Positions 26,380 through 36,134 of a DNA stretch of 64,000 bases are shown here, piece by piece. Numbering within the stretch: position 1 is the first letter of the stretch; every line of letters starts with the position of its first letter. The notes under the pieces were generated by a model that was given only the letters and a program-made list of their open reading frames with translations, was not told where the DNA came from and made no database searches. The DNA lies in NCBI GenBank assembly GCA_046485045.1, contig JAWOHT010000200.1, positions 62,001 through 126,000 on the forward strand, given 5' to 3'. Source of the stretch: JAFGPL01 sp046485045 (lineage in GTDB: Bacteria; Bacteroidota; Bacteroidia; Bacteroidales; UBA10428). Position numbers and translations under genes: made by a program.

Positions 26380-28443
26380 CTAATTAACATTGATCAGCGC
26401 TTCATCCACCGCCTTTAACAGAGGCCTGCCTGATAGTTCTTCCCCTACAGCCTGCTTCATCCATAAATCGGGGGTAAGGTTGCCTGATGAGAAAATACGC
26501 TTTATTTCAGCAGCGAAATCTTTACCGGCCATATACTCCTCAATCTGATAGTCAATAAGATGACCTACAGGATATGCGGAAAGGTACAACGGGTATGCTA
26601 TCATATGCGAATAAATGGCAAGAATTACCTGGTCTTTCACACCAAAAACTTCTGCATAATACTTATTCCATATTTCCCTGGAAATGTTCAGCACGGCTTC
26701 TTTCAGCGCTTCTGCAGAGGCCTTGGGGTGTTCGTAAAGCCATTTCCATACGGCCATATCTAACAGCGATACGCCCATAATCTCATAACACGACCAAAAA
26801 ATATCAAGCGCCATAAGGTGTTGCTCTAAGGCATCGGTACTTCCAAATCCCAGCAATTCAATATCGCGCTTCTGAAAGATAAAGGCAAGCGCCTCAGTAA
26901 AAGCGGTATTGGGTATCCCTTTCAGAGTGTAATAATCTGTATTGTAAAGCGTGAGTGTTTGCTCAACATTATGCCCGAATTCATGAATGGCAATGTTGTA
27001 TCCCTTGTAATTCATTCCCTTTTCGCCGATGCGCGTCCTGAGGTGCGATTTCTCAGTCCTCATTTCGGCACCTGTTGCATGACCGGCACCCCTTGAAGGA
27101 TCAACAGTGATTTTGGAAGAAATGAGTTGTGCTTCTTCCCGGTTAAAACCTAATTTTTGAAGTATAACAGGCATATCTGCCTCAAAGGCGGCAGGTGTGG
27201 GGTATTTTTTTGCTAAAATACCATCAAACATCTTTTCATCTAATTTGTCTCCTTTTGGTTTAAAGCCGTTGTACCAGATATCAAATGGTTCAAGTGGCCG
27301 GTTGAGACGTTGGCCGATGAGTTGTGCTACCTTCAGGACTTCTTCAGATGAAAGCAGTTCGATAAAGAGTTTTTCAACTTCGGGCTGCGGCATTTGCATC
27401 GACTGGTCAAAGGCCCTTGCAATAGCCGTATTGTAAAAAGGATTGTACCTGTCAATATCTGTGTTGGCTTTGAAAAGATCCAGCAGGTGCTGATACCGTA
27501 TGATGTTTTCTGGTTTGACATCATCAGCGTTCTTGTCAGAGAATATCTCGTTGGAATATGGATTCCAACGATATGTGTTATTATTGACAACCTGTGTGGG
27601 TATTTCCTGGGTAATGATTTTTTTCATCACCTCGTAGATCATTCGTTGTTTCAATAACCCGTCAGCCCCGGCATAATTTGATTTTAACTCGTCGCGCAAT
27701 CCCCAGTGTGAAATCAGCTTCATATCTTTCGGAAAATACGATTGCATAGAGCTGTCGGTGAGGTTCGCCATGTAGATATTGTACTCGTCAATATATGCGC
27801 TTGCACGTGTAATAATGTCTGAATAATTTTGATTTACGGCTGCAGGTATCCTGTCTGTTACAGCATCGCCAACCCTGGCATAAGCCCATTCTTTTCTCGA
27901 CCATGAGGGGCCTTTGTCCAGCTTGTCTTCGAGCGGATAAAACCTGAAATTCAGTAATATTACAAACGAAACCTTATTTTTAAATAAATCGTCTGATAAG
28001 TGGCTTGAAGGATCATAGCTCCCCATAAGCATGTCAAAGGGTGTTATTTCACCCATGTCAAGTTCAAGTGGTTCGCGCAACTGCAGGGACATCTTGGTAA
28101 AGTTTCCGCTTAAAATTTCAAAATTTCTGTCGAGCTTATGAAATAAAACATCAAGCGCTGCACCCTGAGGCAGAAAATTTTCAAGGCAAAATAATCTGAA
28201 TTGGTCTGCCGTACCATCCTCACCAGTCCAAAACCTGGCAACCTGCGACACGCCCTGCTCTATTCTAAACCTGTTTTCTTCACCATGTCTGGCAATCAGG
28301 CTGTCCTTTACTTCATGCTGCGATTTCGTTTCAATAAACTTTCCCATATTTCCGGAATTATCATTACGTGATTTTTTGTTTTCGGGGGTTGAACAACAAA
28401 TAGTTATAGCTAAAGTGGTAAGAAGGGCCAAAATGATTTTCAT
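26380..28443 (-). CDS. Lipoprotein zinc metallopeptidase (gluzincin-like)
   Basis: From the ATG at 28443 the protein has 687 residues and begins with a lipoprotein signal (MKIILALLTTLAITICCS), so it is probably anchored to a membrane outside the cytoplasm. The zinc site is IHEFGHNVEQT, with His487 and His491 of HExxH. A likely third ligand is the Glu in FTEALAFIFQ, which makes it a gluzincin. The long helical body recalls M3-like or DPP-III-like peptidases, but I do not recognise the exact family. An earlier ATG at 28470 would add nine residues and spoil the signal, so it was not chosen. It directly follows ald on the same strand, so the two may be co-transcribed. Substrate unknown. Confidence 0.75.
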   Translation of the reverse strand: MKIILALLTTLAITICCSTPENKKSRNDNSGNMGKFIETKSQHEVKDSLIARHGEENRFRIEQGVSQVARFWTGEDGTADQFRLFCLENFLPQGAALDVLFHKLDRNFEILSGNFTKMSLQLREPLELDMGEITPFDMLMGSYDPSSHLSDDLFKNKVSFVILLNFRFYPLEDKLDKGPSWSRKEWAYARVGDAVTDRIPAAVNQNYSDIITRASAYIDEYNIYMANLTDSSMQSYFPKDMKLISHWGLRDELKSNYAGADGLLKQRMIYEVMKKIITQEIPTQVVNNNTYRWNPYSNEIFSDKNADDVKPENIIRYQHLLDLFKANTDIDRYNPFYNTAIARAFDQSMQMPQPEVEKLFIELLSSEEVLKVAQLIGQRLNRPLEPFDIWYNGFKPKGDKLDEKMFDGILAKKYPTPAAFEADMPVILQKLGFNREEAQLISSKITVDPSRGAGHATGAEMRTEKSHLRTRIGEKGMNYKGYNIAIHEFGHNVEQTLTLYNTDYYTLKGIPNTAFTEALAFIFQKRDIELLGFGSTDALEQHLMALDIFWSCYEIMGVSLLDMAVWKWLYEHPKASAEALKEAVLNISREIWNKYYAEVFGVKDQVILAIYSHMIAYPLYLSAYPVGHLIDYQIEEYMAGKDFAAEIKRIFSSGNLTPDLWMKQAVGEELSGRPLLKAVDEALINVN

Positions 28444-28469
28444 GGTAATATTTTTTATAATCCAATACA

Positions 28470-29693
28470 TCAGAATGCTGCCATAAGTAAATCAATATCT
28501 TTGGAGGGAATGTTAAAGTTCCTGCCCAGCAACTCATTGGTAAGAATACCGTTATAAAGATAAACGCCGTGCCTTACGCCCAGGTTAGACTTCAGGAACG
28601 GTTTAATACCGCCCGAATTCCCAATTTCCATCATTATGGGCGAAATGATATTGCTAAGGGCGATGGAAGCAGTGCGGGCGACTCGCGAGGGAAGGTTGTT
28701 AACACTGTAATGTATCACATCGTGCTTTGTATATACGGGGTCAAGCAGGGTACGGCATTCGGAAGTTTCAATACAGCCACCCTGATCAATGCTGATGTCT
28801 ACGATAACAGATCCTTTTTTCATCTCTTTTACCATCTCTTCGGTAACAAAATACCTGGGTCCCCTGTCGTAGAGGTTGTATGCACCTACCAGTACATCGG
28901 CCGATTTAAGCGTGCGGCGTAACACGCGAGGATGGAAAATTGATGTATGAAGGCGGGTACCAAGGTTCTTTTGCAGTTGTTCAAGTTTTTGCGGCGAGGG
29001 GTCAAAAACCTTTACATAAGAACCAAGTCCCAGGGCAGCCCTGGCTGCATATTCTGCGGCTGTGCCTGCGCCTATGATAACGACTTCGGTAGGGGTGATC
29101 CCGGAAATTCCGCCGAGCATAATACCTTTGCCCCCGCTGTTGTTGCTAAGGTACTCACCTGCAATAATAATTGCCGTGTTTCCGGCAATGGCATTCATCG
29201 ATTGCAAGACCGGGAAATAGTTAAACTCATCTTTAATGTATTCATAGGCTATGGCAGAAATCTTTTTATCCATGAGCTTGCGGATGTATGCTTCGCTCTG
29301 ATTGAAAACATGCAACCCGGAAAGAATAACCTGATTCCCTTTTAGCAGGTCTATTTCTTCAAGATCGAGGGGTGCAACTTTTAGAATGAGGTCGGTACCA
29401 AGCACCTGGGCTTTGTTATCAACAATAAACCCGCCATATTCGCTGTAGCTTTGGTCTGAATAGTGGGCGCCTTCACCCGCCCTGGATTCGATAATTACAT
29501 CGTGCCCGTTGTTAACCAGCACTTCAACAGCTTCGGGGGTTAATGAAACACGCTGTTCTATATGCTGCTTCTCACGGGGTATCCCAATGGTAAGCTTTTT
29601 CTGTCGCTTGCCTATTTCAAGCATCTCTTCCTGTGGCAGCATGCCTCCATACATTAATGGCATGCTGTGCGATTCGGGTTTTTGTTCAACCAT
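28470..29693 (-). CDS. ald: Alanine dehydrogenase / NAD(P) transhydrogenase-like
   Basis: This protein of 407 residues belongs to the family that reversibly deaminates L-alanine to pyruvate with NAD. The N-terminal lobe has LTIGIPREKQHIEQRVSLTP and the substrate region VILSGLHVFNQ. The Rossmann fold is EVVIIGAGTAAEYAARAALG, and DISIDQGGCIETSE lies near the C-terminus. A preceding tail of about 30 residues with MPLMYGGMLPQEE is longer than in classical Ald and common in Bacteroidota. The family also includes the transhydrogenase alpha subunit, but no PntB gene is adjacent. The peptidase gene starts right after the stop. Confidence 0.88.
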   Translation of the reverse strand: MVEQKPESHSMPLMYGGMLPQEEMLEIGKRQKKLTIGIPREKQHIEQRVSLTPEAVEVLVNNGHDVIIESRAGEGAHYSDQSYSEYGGFIVDNKAQVLGTDLILKVAPLDLEEIDLLKGNQVILSGLHVFNQSEAYIRKLMDKKISAIAYEYIKDEFNYFPVLQSMNAIAGNTAIIIAGEYLSNNSGGKGIMLGGISGITPTEVVIIGAGTAAEYAARAALGLGSYVKVFDPSPQKLEQLQKNLGTRLHTSIFHPRVLRRTLKSADVLVGAYNLYDRGPRYFVTEEMVKEMKKGSVIVDISIDQGGCIETSECRTLLDPVYTKHDVIHYSVNNLPSRVARTASIALSNIISPIMMEIGNSGGIKPFLKSNLGVRHGVYLYNGILTNELLGRNFNIPSKDIDLLMAAF

Positions 29694-29895
29694 GGCAGTT
29701 TGGTATGGCTATTTAGAAAACCATCTAAGATAATACAATTGGCATATTTGTTCAAGTAAAATCTGAATGAAATACATTTAGTCTTTGCAAGTAAACACCA
29801 AAGACTGAAAAAACAAGTGTGCTGACACTATTCAGGAGACCAAATTATATTTTTACAACCAGAATTTAAAAAATAACCCGCCTGAAACAAATTAA

Positions 29896-30318
29896 TCAGG
29901 CTGTGCAGAGGGTAACTTTCCTTGCATTGTCGGTAGTTTCTTCAATGGTTACATTACATGTGTCTTCAGGCAGCAATTCTTCAGCAATATCAGGCCATTC
30001 AATAAAAAGTATTGCATCGCTATAAAAATAGTCTTCATAACCAATGTCATATAACTCTTCAATAGATTTAATGCGGTACAGGTCGAAATGATATATGGTG
30101 TCTCCTGTATTTGTGCTATATTCATTAATCAGGGCAAATGAAGGGCTGTTGACAATATCGCCGGCCCCCAGTTGATTGCATATTTCGGTAATGAAAGTTG
30201 TTTTGCCCGATCCCATTTTACCATAAAATGCAAACCTGTGGTACCCCCGGGTAAGTTCAATAAATTGTTTTGCAGCCCGGGGCAGATCATGCAGCGATGG
30301 AATAAAAAATGTTTGCAT
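29896..30318 (-). CDS. tsaE: tRNA threonylcarbamoyladenosine biosynthesis ATPase TsaE
   Basis: TsaE is a small P-loop ATPase that works with TsaB and TsaD to make t6A37 on ANN-decoding tRNAs. At 140 residues it is the normal size. The Walker A motif is GKMGSGKTTF near residues 33-42; SPSFALINEY, IYHFDLYR and LFIEWPDIAEELLP follow, all diagnostic. The start lies five bases after the porX stop, so it is the third gene of the porW-porX-tsaE unit. Pairing an essential tRNA enzyme with a secretion regulator is probably organisational. Confidence 0.94.
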   Translation of the reverse strand: MQTFFIPSLHDLPRAAKQFIELTRGYHRFAFYGKMGSGKTTFITEICNQLGAGDIVNSPSFALINEYSTNTGDTIYHFDLYRIKSIEELYDIGYEDYFYSDAILFIEWPDIAEELLPEDTCNVTIEETTDNARKVTLCTA

Positions 30319-30323
30319 ATATG

Positions 30324-31886
30324 TCAGGAAAGATTTTTAGGGGTCATGGTAACAATGGGCACAAGCATCTCTTCGAGCGATACGCCGCCATGCTGAAAGG
30401 TGCTTTTGTAATAATTAGCATAATGATTGTAATTATTCGGATAAACCAGAAAATCGGATTGCATGGCAAAGATATATTTTGATGTTACGTTTGACTTTGG
30501 GAGATGGGCCTCATATGGATTTTTTATCTCAAAAACCTCTTTCGGGTTAAAGTTAAGGTTTCTGCCCATTTTATAGCGTAGGTTCACCGAGGTTTTCTTG
30601 TCGCCGATAACCTTTACGGGATTATTTACCCTCAGGCTTCCGTGATCGGTGGTAAAAATAACAGTATAGTCTTTTTCAGAAAGCAGTTTAAGTAAGTCGT
30701 GCAGGTGCGAGTGCTGAAACCAGGTTTGCGTTAAAGCCCTGTAGGCCGATTCGTTGCCTGCAAGCTCGCGTATCATTTCCATCTCGGTATTGGCATGAGA
30801 AAGCATGTCAATAAAGTTATAGACTACAACCACAAAATTGTAATTTAAAAGGTCTGAAAAATTATCTACCAGTTTTTTGCCGGCCCTGGAGTTTAGAATC
30901 TTTTCGTAACGGAACCTGCACTTTTTTCCAAGCCTTGCCATTTGTTTAAGCAAAAGTTCTTCCTCGTTCATGTTTTTCGCCCCCTCTTCGTCATCGTTGA
31001 GCCAGAGCGAAGGATTGAGTTCTTGTATTTCTTTTGGCATTAAGCCTGCAAACATCGAATTCCTGGCATATTGTGTAGCCGTAGGGATGATGCTGCAAAA
31101 TAATTCATCAGATACAGTTACAAAATACTCGCTCACTGTCGGAAGAATGGTCTTCCATTGGTCATATCTAAGGTTATCTATGAGTATAACCATCACTTTC
31201 TGACCCCGGTCAATAATCGGAAAAATCTTTTCCCTGAAAATACTGGGCGACATTAAGGGTTTGTTCTGATTATCTTTTCCAAACCACGACAAGTAATTGT
31301 TTTTAATGAATTTTGAGAACCCCTGGTTTGCTTCAGATTTCTGCATTTCAAGAATTTCTGTCATCCCCTGCTCATTAAGCTTCTCGAGTTCAAGTTCCCA
31401 GTAAACAATTTTACGGTAAATGTCTGCCCATTCATTATATGTCCTGGCATAGTTTATGAGCAGGCCTATTTTACTGAATTCAGACTGATAGGCTGAAGTA
31501 GTTTCCCTTGATACCAGCTTTTTAGTGTCGATGTTTTTCTTTATAGCCAGCAAAATCTGTTTGGGGTTCACGGGCTTAATAAGGTAATCGGCTATTTTTG
31601 AACCAATTGCAGCATCCATGATATTTTCTTCTTCACTTTTCGTGATCATGATCACCGGCACCGTTGAAATCTCTGCTTTGATCAGGTTGAGCGTTTCAAG
31701 ACCACTTATTCCCGGCATATTTTCATCGAGAAAAATCAGGTCGAAGTGGTTCTTTTTCACCAGGTCAACAGCATCGTAACCATTGCTCGATGTCATAATA
31801 TCATAACCCTTCTCCTGCAAAAAGATAACGTAAGGCTTTAAGAGGTCTATTTCATCGTCTGTCCAGAGTATTTTTATTTTTCTCAT
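30324..31886 (-). CDS. porX: T9SS regulator PorX: response-regulator receiver plus PglZ-type phosphatase domain
   Basis: PorX is the response regulator that controls type IX secretion gene expression and function in Bacteroidota. The ATG at 31886 gives 520 residues and an ideal receiver start (MRKIKILWTDDEIDL); an upstream start adds ten unlikely residues. The receiver has acidic Asp10-Asp11, phosphoacceptor Asp54 in LIFLDENMPG, Thr82 and Lys104. A helical linker follows, then an alkaline-phosphatase-like PglZ domain with metal-site motifs LIDNLRYDQW (Asp237) and TTDHGS (Asp414, His415). This REC-linker-PglZ order is specific for PorX. It lies 44 bases after the porW stop and 5 before tsaE. 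Its kinase (PorY in Porphyromonas) is not adjacent. Confidence 0.94.
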   Translation of the reverse strand: MRKIKILWTDDEIDLLKPYVIFLQEKGYDIMTSSNGYDAVDLVKKNHFDLIFLDENMPGISGLETLNLIKAEISTVPVIMITKSEEENIMDAAIGSKIADYLIKPVNPKQILLAIKKNIDTKKLVSRETTSAYQSEFSKIGLLINYARTYNEWADIYRKIVYWELELEKLNEQGMTEILEMQKSEANQGFSKFIKNNYLSWFGKDNQNKPLMSPSIFREKIFPIIDRGQKVMVILIDNLRYDQWKTILPTVSEYFVTVSDELFCSIIPTATQYARNSMFAGLMPKEIQELNPSLWLNDDEEGAKNMNEEELLLKQMARLGKKCRFRYEKILNSRAGKKLVDNFSDLLNYNFVVVVYNFIDMLSHANTEMEMIRELAGNESAYRALTQTWFQHSHLHDLLKLLSEKDYTVIFTTDHGSLRVNNPVKVIGDKKTSVNLRYKMGRNLNFNPKEVFEIKNPYEAHLPKSNVTSKYIFAMQSDFLVYPNNYNHYANYYKSTFQHGGVSLEEMLVPIVTMTPKNLS

Positions 31887-31930
31887 AACTATCCTGTCTA
31901 AAATTAAATGTGGCAAACAATTTTAAAATG

Positions 31931-34585
31931 CTAACGATAGTTTTCTTTAAAAAACATCAGGTATCTACCGGCAAGTTTATCGGTTTTTAAGATTTCAAGG
32001 TTGGCAGCTGTTATTGCAAACATTATCATGTTTTCGGTTGGAATATCTTTAAAAATATCCTTATTGGCCATCACCATATTGAAATATTCAACCGACTGGT
32101 TTTTATCTTGAAACTGTCTTACAGTTAAAAGAGACTGTTCATTATTTAGTTCTACATTTTCAATTTTCAGGTTTAAGACATCAAAATAGTCGAGGTTGAA
32201 GTTAATGATATTGAAAATCATCTGATTTATATTCAGTCCTTTGGGTACGACAAATGCAAAATAGTGAATAGCGTTGTCGTTGGCTTCGTACAATTTCAGT
32301 GCGATTTCCTTATCTTCATCAGCCTTCATTTCTGGTTTTTCTTTATCAAGATAGGCAACAATGTTTTTTGCATCTTCAGAAACCTCGGTACCGGGGTATT
32401 TAGAGATGATTTCCAGAAGATTGTCCCTGAAGGTTTTGATATCCTGTGTTCTGCCTGAACTCAATGCTCTAAGGTATGCAAACTTAGGTATAAGTATGTC
32501 ATCGGGGAAATTGGCAAGTGCATGGTTGCAACGTGTAATAACTTCATTGAAATTATTATTTAAATACAAATCATAAGTTGCAGTATAATAGTATTTTACC
32601 TTGTTTTCCTCTTGTTCAAGTTCTTTAATAAAATTGGGGTTTGCAAGCAATTTTGCATTGGAACTGTTTGGATACAACTCGATGATTTTTGTCTTGTAAA
32701 ATTCTGACATGGCCGTGTTGTTCTGAAGCTTGTACATTGTGTAAAGGTTATAATATGCCCGCAATGAATTGTCAGAACCGGGGTATCTCTTAATAAGCTC
32801 TTTGAACGATTCGGCTGCTTTCTCGGTATCTTTGAGGTCGTTTTTATAGACTAATCCCATATTGTAAAGCGCCTGTTCAATTTTGCGGTGAGATTCGCTC
32901 ATCATAGAATCATTTACAGGAATGTTCTTAAGGTAAAACTCCCTTGTCTTATTGCTTAATACTTCATTTGCTTTCACCTCGCTGTCGGTAATAAATTCTG
33001 AACCCTCGGTCGGGGAAATCATGGTCGAGGTTGATTTCTCACGCCGGCGCCAGTTGTCTTCCAGCCTCCGGTTGCCCCATCGCAGCGAAAACTCTTTATA
33101 ACCAAGACTTTTGGCTGTCTCGTTGTAAAAATACCAATTGCCTCCCGAAGCTGCCGTCCCGGTTGCTGCAGTGCCCAAAGATGATATCTCACGGCCAAAC
33201 TGGGCATCAAGTAGCTTCTGTTGTTCAATCATTTTTTGTTCCTGCTCCTGATTTCTGAGGTCTTCTATAATGCCGTCTATCACAGCCAGTAAATCTTTTT
33301 CGCTTAACCGGGCAAGTTTTTGCACACTGTCTTCAAGGTGAACCGTGTTAATTTGCTTCACAAGATTGGTAAGGTTCTTAGATTTGGCATATATAAGGTC
33401 GTAGCCCTTAAACTCAACATCGAGCTGCAATACAGCACTATCGTAGAAGGCTTGCGCGTTCACATAATCGGGCATTTCATAATAAATATCTGCCAGTGTT
33501 AAGTACGAACGTGCCTTTTGATCTTTGTTGGTTGTATTGTACGAAACAGAGTATTTATATTGTTCAAGCGCTTTTGCAGTATTTCCCTCTTTTAAGGCAA
33601 GGTTACCAAGGGCATAGTAAATCTGGTCAAGGTAATCAATGTTTTTATCATCTTTTAGCATCTTCATTAACTGGTTTTCGATATCTTTTACCTGTCCAAA
33701 GCCTTTTTCGTATGCCAGTGCAAGCGATATCTTTGCATTGAAGGCCATATCATAAGGGGGATTCATTTTTATCACTTTACTGTAATACTCAGAGGCCATT
33801 TTAAGCTTACCGGTACGTTCATATATCTGGGCAAGAATATAGGCATACCGCACTTTCAGTTTTTTTATCCTAGAGTATTGAAGTGCTTTTTCAAGATAAG
33901 GGACAGCAGCATCAAGTTCCTTCTGCCTGATATGAAAATCGGCCATTGTAGGATATAAAAGTCTCTTCATGTAATTGGATAAACCTTCTTCGGCTTCTAG
34001 AGACCTAAGTATTTCTTTGGCATTGTTGAAGTCGTTTAACAGATTGTATACCCTTGCAAGCCAGATTCTTGTTTCAAGAAGTGTTTTTTCAGATTTATAT
34101 TCATTAAGAATAAATAAAAATGTTTCTTTTGCTTTTTCGAATTCGTGCTTGTAAACCAATGCCTTGCCCATAAGCAGGTAATTATTGTCTACCCATTTGT
34201 TGTACTCTTTTTTGCTTAGAAATTCGCGTTGGCTCTCAGAAAGGGGCTTATTAGATTTGATTTCGGGTTTCACAGTAATTGAATGCATACTCACCAGTTT
34301 CTCGGCTTTCTTAATTGCCCGGTCCATCTCAGAACTCACGCTACCGACAAGGGACTTGTCCTGATATAAAAAAACAGGGAGCAGTTCGGAATAGTTGTCT
34401 TTACTGTTTTCTATTATTGTTCTTTCACCCTTTTTAAGGCTTTCGGCACCATTAAAAAGCACATTGTATTTTGAAGTGATGTTATGGTAAGTTCTGGTAA
34501 TATATGTGTTTTTCTGGGTTGAGCAACCTGCAAGTACTAACCCAAGTGCAATGAATATCGTTAATTTTTTATTTCTAACTTTCAA
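31931..34585 (-). CDS. porW: T9SS lipoprotein PorW/SprE with TPR repeats
   Basis: This is an outer-membrane lipoprotein of 884 residues, with lipobox GLVLAGC and acylated Cys21. The mature start STQKNTYITRTYHNITSKYN and VLFNGAESLKKGE is the conserved entry of PorW/SprE. Many tetratricopeptide repeats follow, for example KALVYKHEFEKAKETFLFIL, YALGNLALKEGNTAKALEQY and YNMGLVYKNDLKDTEKAAES. A long non-TPR C-terminus contains FAFVVPKGLNINQM. PorW (Porphyromonas) and SprE (Flavobacterium) are needed for T9SS assembly and are thought to link core subcomplexes. The start is a TTG, as no ATG fits the signal peptide. It heads an operon with porX, which puts a T9SS structural part beside its regulator. 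Confidence 0.9.
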   Translation of the reverse strand: MKVRNKKLTIFIALGLVLAGCSTQKNTYITRTYHNITSKYNVLFNGAESLKKGERTIIENSKDNYSELLPVFLYQDKSLVGSVSSEMDRAIKKAEKLVSMHSITVKPEIKSNKPLSESQREFLSKKEYNKWVDNNYLLMGKALVYKHEFEKAKETFLFILNEYKSEKTLLETRIWLARVYNLLNDFNNAKEILRSLEAEEGLSNYMKRLLYPTMADFHIRQKELDAAVPYLEKALQYSRIKKLKVRYAYILAQIYERTGKLKMASEYYSKVIKMNPPYDMAFNAKISLALAYEKGFGQVKDIENQLMKMLKDDKNIDYLDQIYYALGNLALKEGNTAKALEQYKYSVSYNTTNKDQKARSYLTLADIYYEMPDYVNAQAFYDSAVLQLDVEFKGYDLIYAKSKNLTNLVKQINTVHLEDSVQKLARLSEKDLLAVIDGIIEDLRNQEQEQKMIEQQKLLDAQFGREISSLGTAATGTAASGGNWYFYNETAKSLGYKEFSLRWGNRRLEDNWRRREKSTSTMISPTEGSEFITDSEVKANEVLSNKTREFYLKNIPVNDSMMSESHRKIEQALYNMGLVYKNDLKDTEKAAESFKELIKRYPGSDNSLRAYYNLYTMYKLQNNTAMSEFYKTKIIELYPNSSNAKLLANPNFIKELEQEENKVKYYYTATYDLYLNNNFNEVITRCNHALANFPDDILIPKFAYLRALSSGRTQDIKTFRDNLLEIISKYPGTEVSEDAKNIVAYLDKEKPEMKADEDKEIALKLYEANDNAIHYFAFVVPKGLNINQMIFNIINFNLDYFDVLNLKIENVELNNEQSLLTVRQFQDKNQSVEYFNMVMANKDIFKDIPTENMIMFAITAANLEILKTDKLAGRYLMFFKENYR

Positions 34586-34701
34586 TGATTGAATATTTCT
34601 GTTATAACTACAAATTTTAAAACATATTTTATGTAACGCAAATTTTTTATTGCAAAGCCGGAAAATTTATTTTCAAAGGAGATTGAGTACCTGTCATTGC
34701 A

Positions 34702-34950
34702 TTAGCTCACTGCAACCAATTCCCTGAGCTGTGGAAGTTTTTTTCTTATGGCTTGTTCAATTCCGGCTTTCAGGGTCATCATACTATACGGGCATCCGTT
34801 GCAGGCGCCTGTAAGGCGAACCTTTACCACCAGATCGTCGGTGATTTCAACCAGTTCAACGTCTCCTCCATCGGCCACGAGGTAAGGCCTTACCGTTTCA
34901 ATGGCATCATTAACGGTCTTCACTATTTCATTTTTTCCCGGAGCCTTCAT
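34702..34950 (-). CDS. NifU-like iron-sulfur scaffold protein
   Basis: This protein of 82 residues is a lone NifU C-terminal domain. The redox motif GACNGCPYSMMTLKAGIE holds the CxxC (CNGC) that binds a transient Fe-S cluster. IRPYLVADGGDVELVEI in its form TVRPYLVADGGDVELVEI is also typical. Such proteins carry or repair Fe-S clusters. It starts 11 bases after the mrp stop, so it is co-transcribed with the Mrp cluster carrier, a sensible functional pair. Confidence 0.93.
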   Translation of the reverse strand: MKAPGKNEIVKTVNDAIETVRPYLVADGGDVELVEITDDLVVKVRLTGACNGCPYSMMTLKAGIEQAIRKKLPQLRELVAVS

Positions 34951-34961
34951 TTTGTTGTTTA

Positions 34962-36077
34962 TTAAAAATGTTTTTTTCCATGCACGATTGTCACTTTTTC
35001 GGTTGGGTTTAGTTCGCTGTTACGTTTGGTGACCTGAATAACAAGGTTATCTGCAATAGACTTGAAAGCTTCGCTTGCCAGATCGTTTTTCAATACAGAG
35101 GGCATACCTTCATCACCGGCTTCCATAATGCTTTGCACGATTGGTATTTGCCCGAGAAATGGAACATTTAGCCTTGCAGCAAGATTTTTGCATCCGTCGC
35201 GTCCGAACAGGAAGTATTTTTTATCGGGTAATTCTTCGGGGGTAAACCACGACATATTTTCGATAAGGCCCAGCACCGGGACATTGATATTCTCATTTGC
35301 AAACATATTGATACCCTTTACTACATCGGCAAGGGCAACATTTTGCGGGGTGCTGACAATTACTGCCCCTGTAACCGGCACTGTCTGTACGAGTGTCAGG
35401 TGTATGTCGCTGGTTCCCGGCGGTAGGTCGATAAACATGTAGTCAAGCTCGCCCCAGTCGGCATCTGTCATTAATTGTTTTAAAGCATTCGAAGCCATCG
35501 GCCCCCTCCAGATGGTGGCGTCTTCGTGGTCAACAAAAAATCCGATGGACAAGACTTTTACCCCATACTGCTCAACAGGAATAATCAAATCGCGCCCATT
35601 TACCTTATGGGCATAGGGCTTGGAATTTTCGACCTTGAGCATTTTTGGTACCGATGGGCCAAAGATATCGGCATCAATTAATCCGGTACGAAAACCGGCT
35701 TTGGCAAAGGCAACTGCCAGGTTAACAGCAACTGTTGATTTTCCAACGCCGCCTTTTCCCGAAGCAATGGCCACAATGTTTTTTACTGTAGGTAATATCT
35801 CTGAAGATGAATTCTCAGATGAGGTTCTCTGCTCCTGATTAATAATTACCTCTGTTTCTGAGACTCCTTGCAGGGTATCTTTCAGAACTACCTCGCATGC
35901 CCTTTTAATAGAGTTTCTTAAAGGATCGTTAGCATTTTCAAAGTTTAAAACAACAACAGTTTTGTTGTCCTGAACAGTCACGTTTTTTACAATGCCTGCT
36001 TCGACTATGTTTCTCCCGCTGGCCGGATGAATCACCTGCTGTAGTAGTTCTTTGACCTGATTTTCACTAATCGTCAT
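34962..36077 (-). CDS. Mrp/NBP35-type iron-sulfur cluster carrier ATPase
   Basis: This is a P-loop ATPase of 371 residues with an N-terminal DUF59/MIP18-like domain (VKELLQQVIHPASGRNIVEAG) and a ParA-like Mrp domain. The deviant Walker A is ASGKGGVGKSTVAVNLA. The Mrp signatures FGPSVPKML and FIDLPPGTSDIHLTLVQ are present. Members bind a bridging Fe-S cluster and hand it to apo-proteins. The classical C-terminal CxxC of Mrp is not obvious here: the usual region reads ENMSWFTPEELPDKKYFLFG, so cluster binding may differ. A -7 element lies about 33 bases upstream. NifU follows at once. Confidence 0.9.
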   Translation of the reverse strand: MTISENQVKELLQQVIHPASGRNIVEAGIVKNVTVQDNKTVVVLNFENANDPLRNSIKRACEVVLKDTLQGVSETEVIINQEQRTSSENSSSEILPTVKNIVAIASGKGGVGKSTVAVNLAVAFAKAGFRTGLIDADIFGPSVPKMLKVENSKPYAHKVNGRDLIIPVEQYGVKVLSIGFFVDHEDATIWRGPMASNALKQLMTDADWGELDYMFIDLPPGTSDIHLTLVQTVPVTGAVIVSTPQNVALADVVKGINMFANENINVPVLGLIENMSWFTPEELPDKKYFLFGRDGCKNLAARLNVPFLGQIPIVQSIMEAGDEGMPSVLKNDLASEAFKSIADNLVIQVTKRNSELNPTEKVTIVHGKKHF

Positions 36078-36109
36078 TTAACTTGGCTTTGTGAAATATT
36101 GTTCGCCTG

Positions 36110-36117
36110 CAAATATA
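36110..36117 (-). promoter_or_regulatory. -7 promoter element TATATTTG for mrp-nifU
   Basis: Read on the minus strand this is TATATTTG, a full match to the Bacteroidota TAnnTTTG element. It lies 32 bases before the mrp ATG. No clear -33 element was seen. Confidence 0.5.
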
Positions 36118-36134
36118 GCGATTATAATTCTTAT

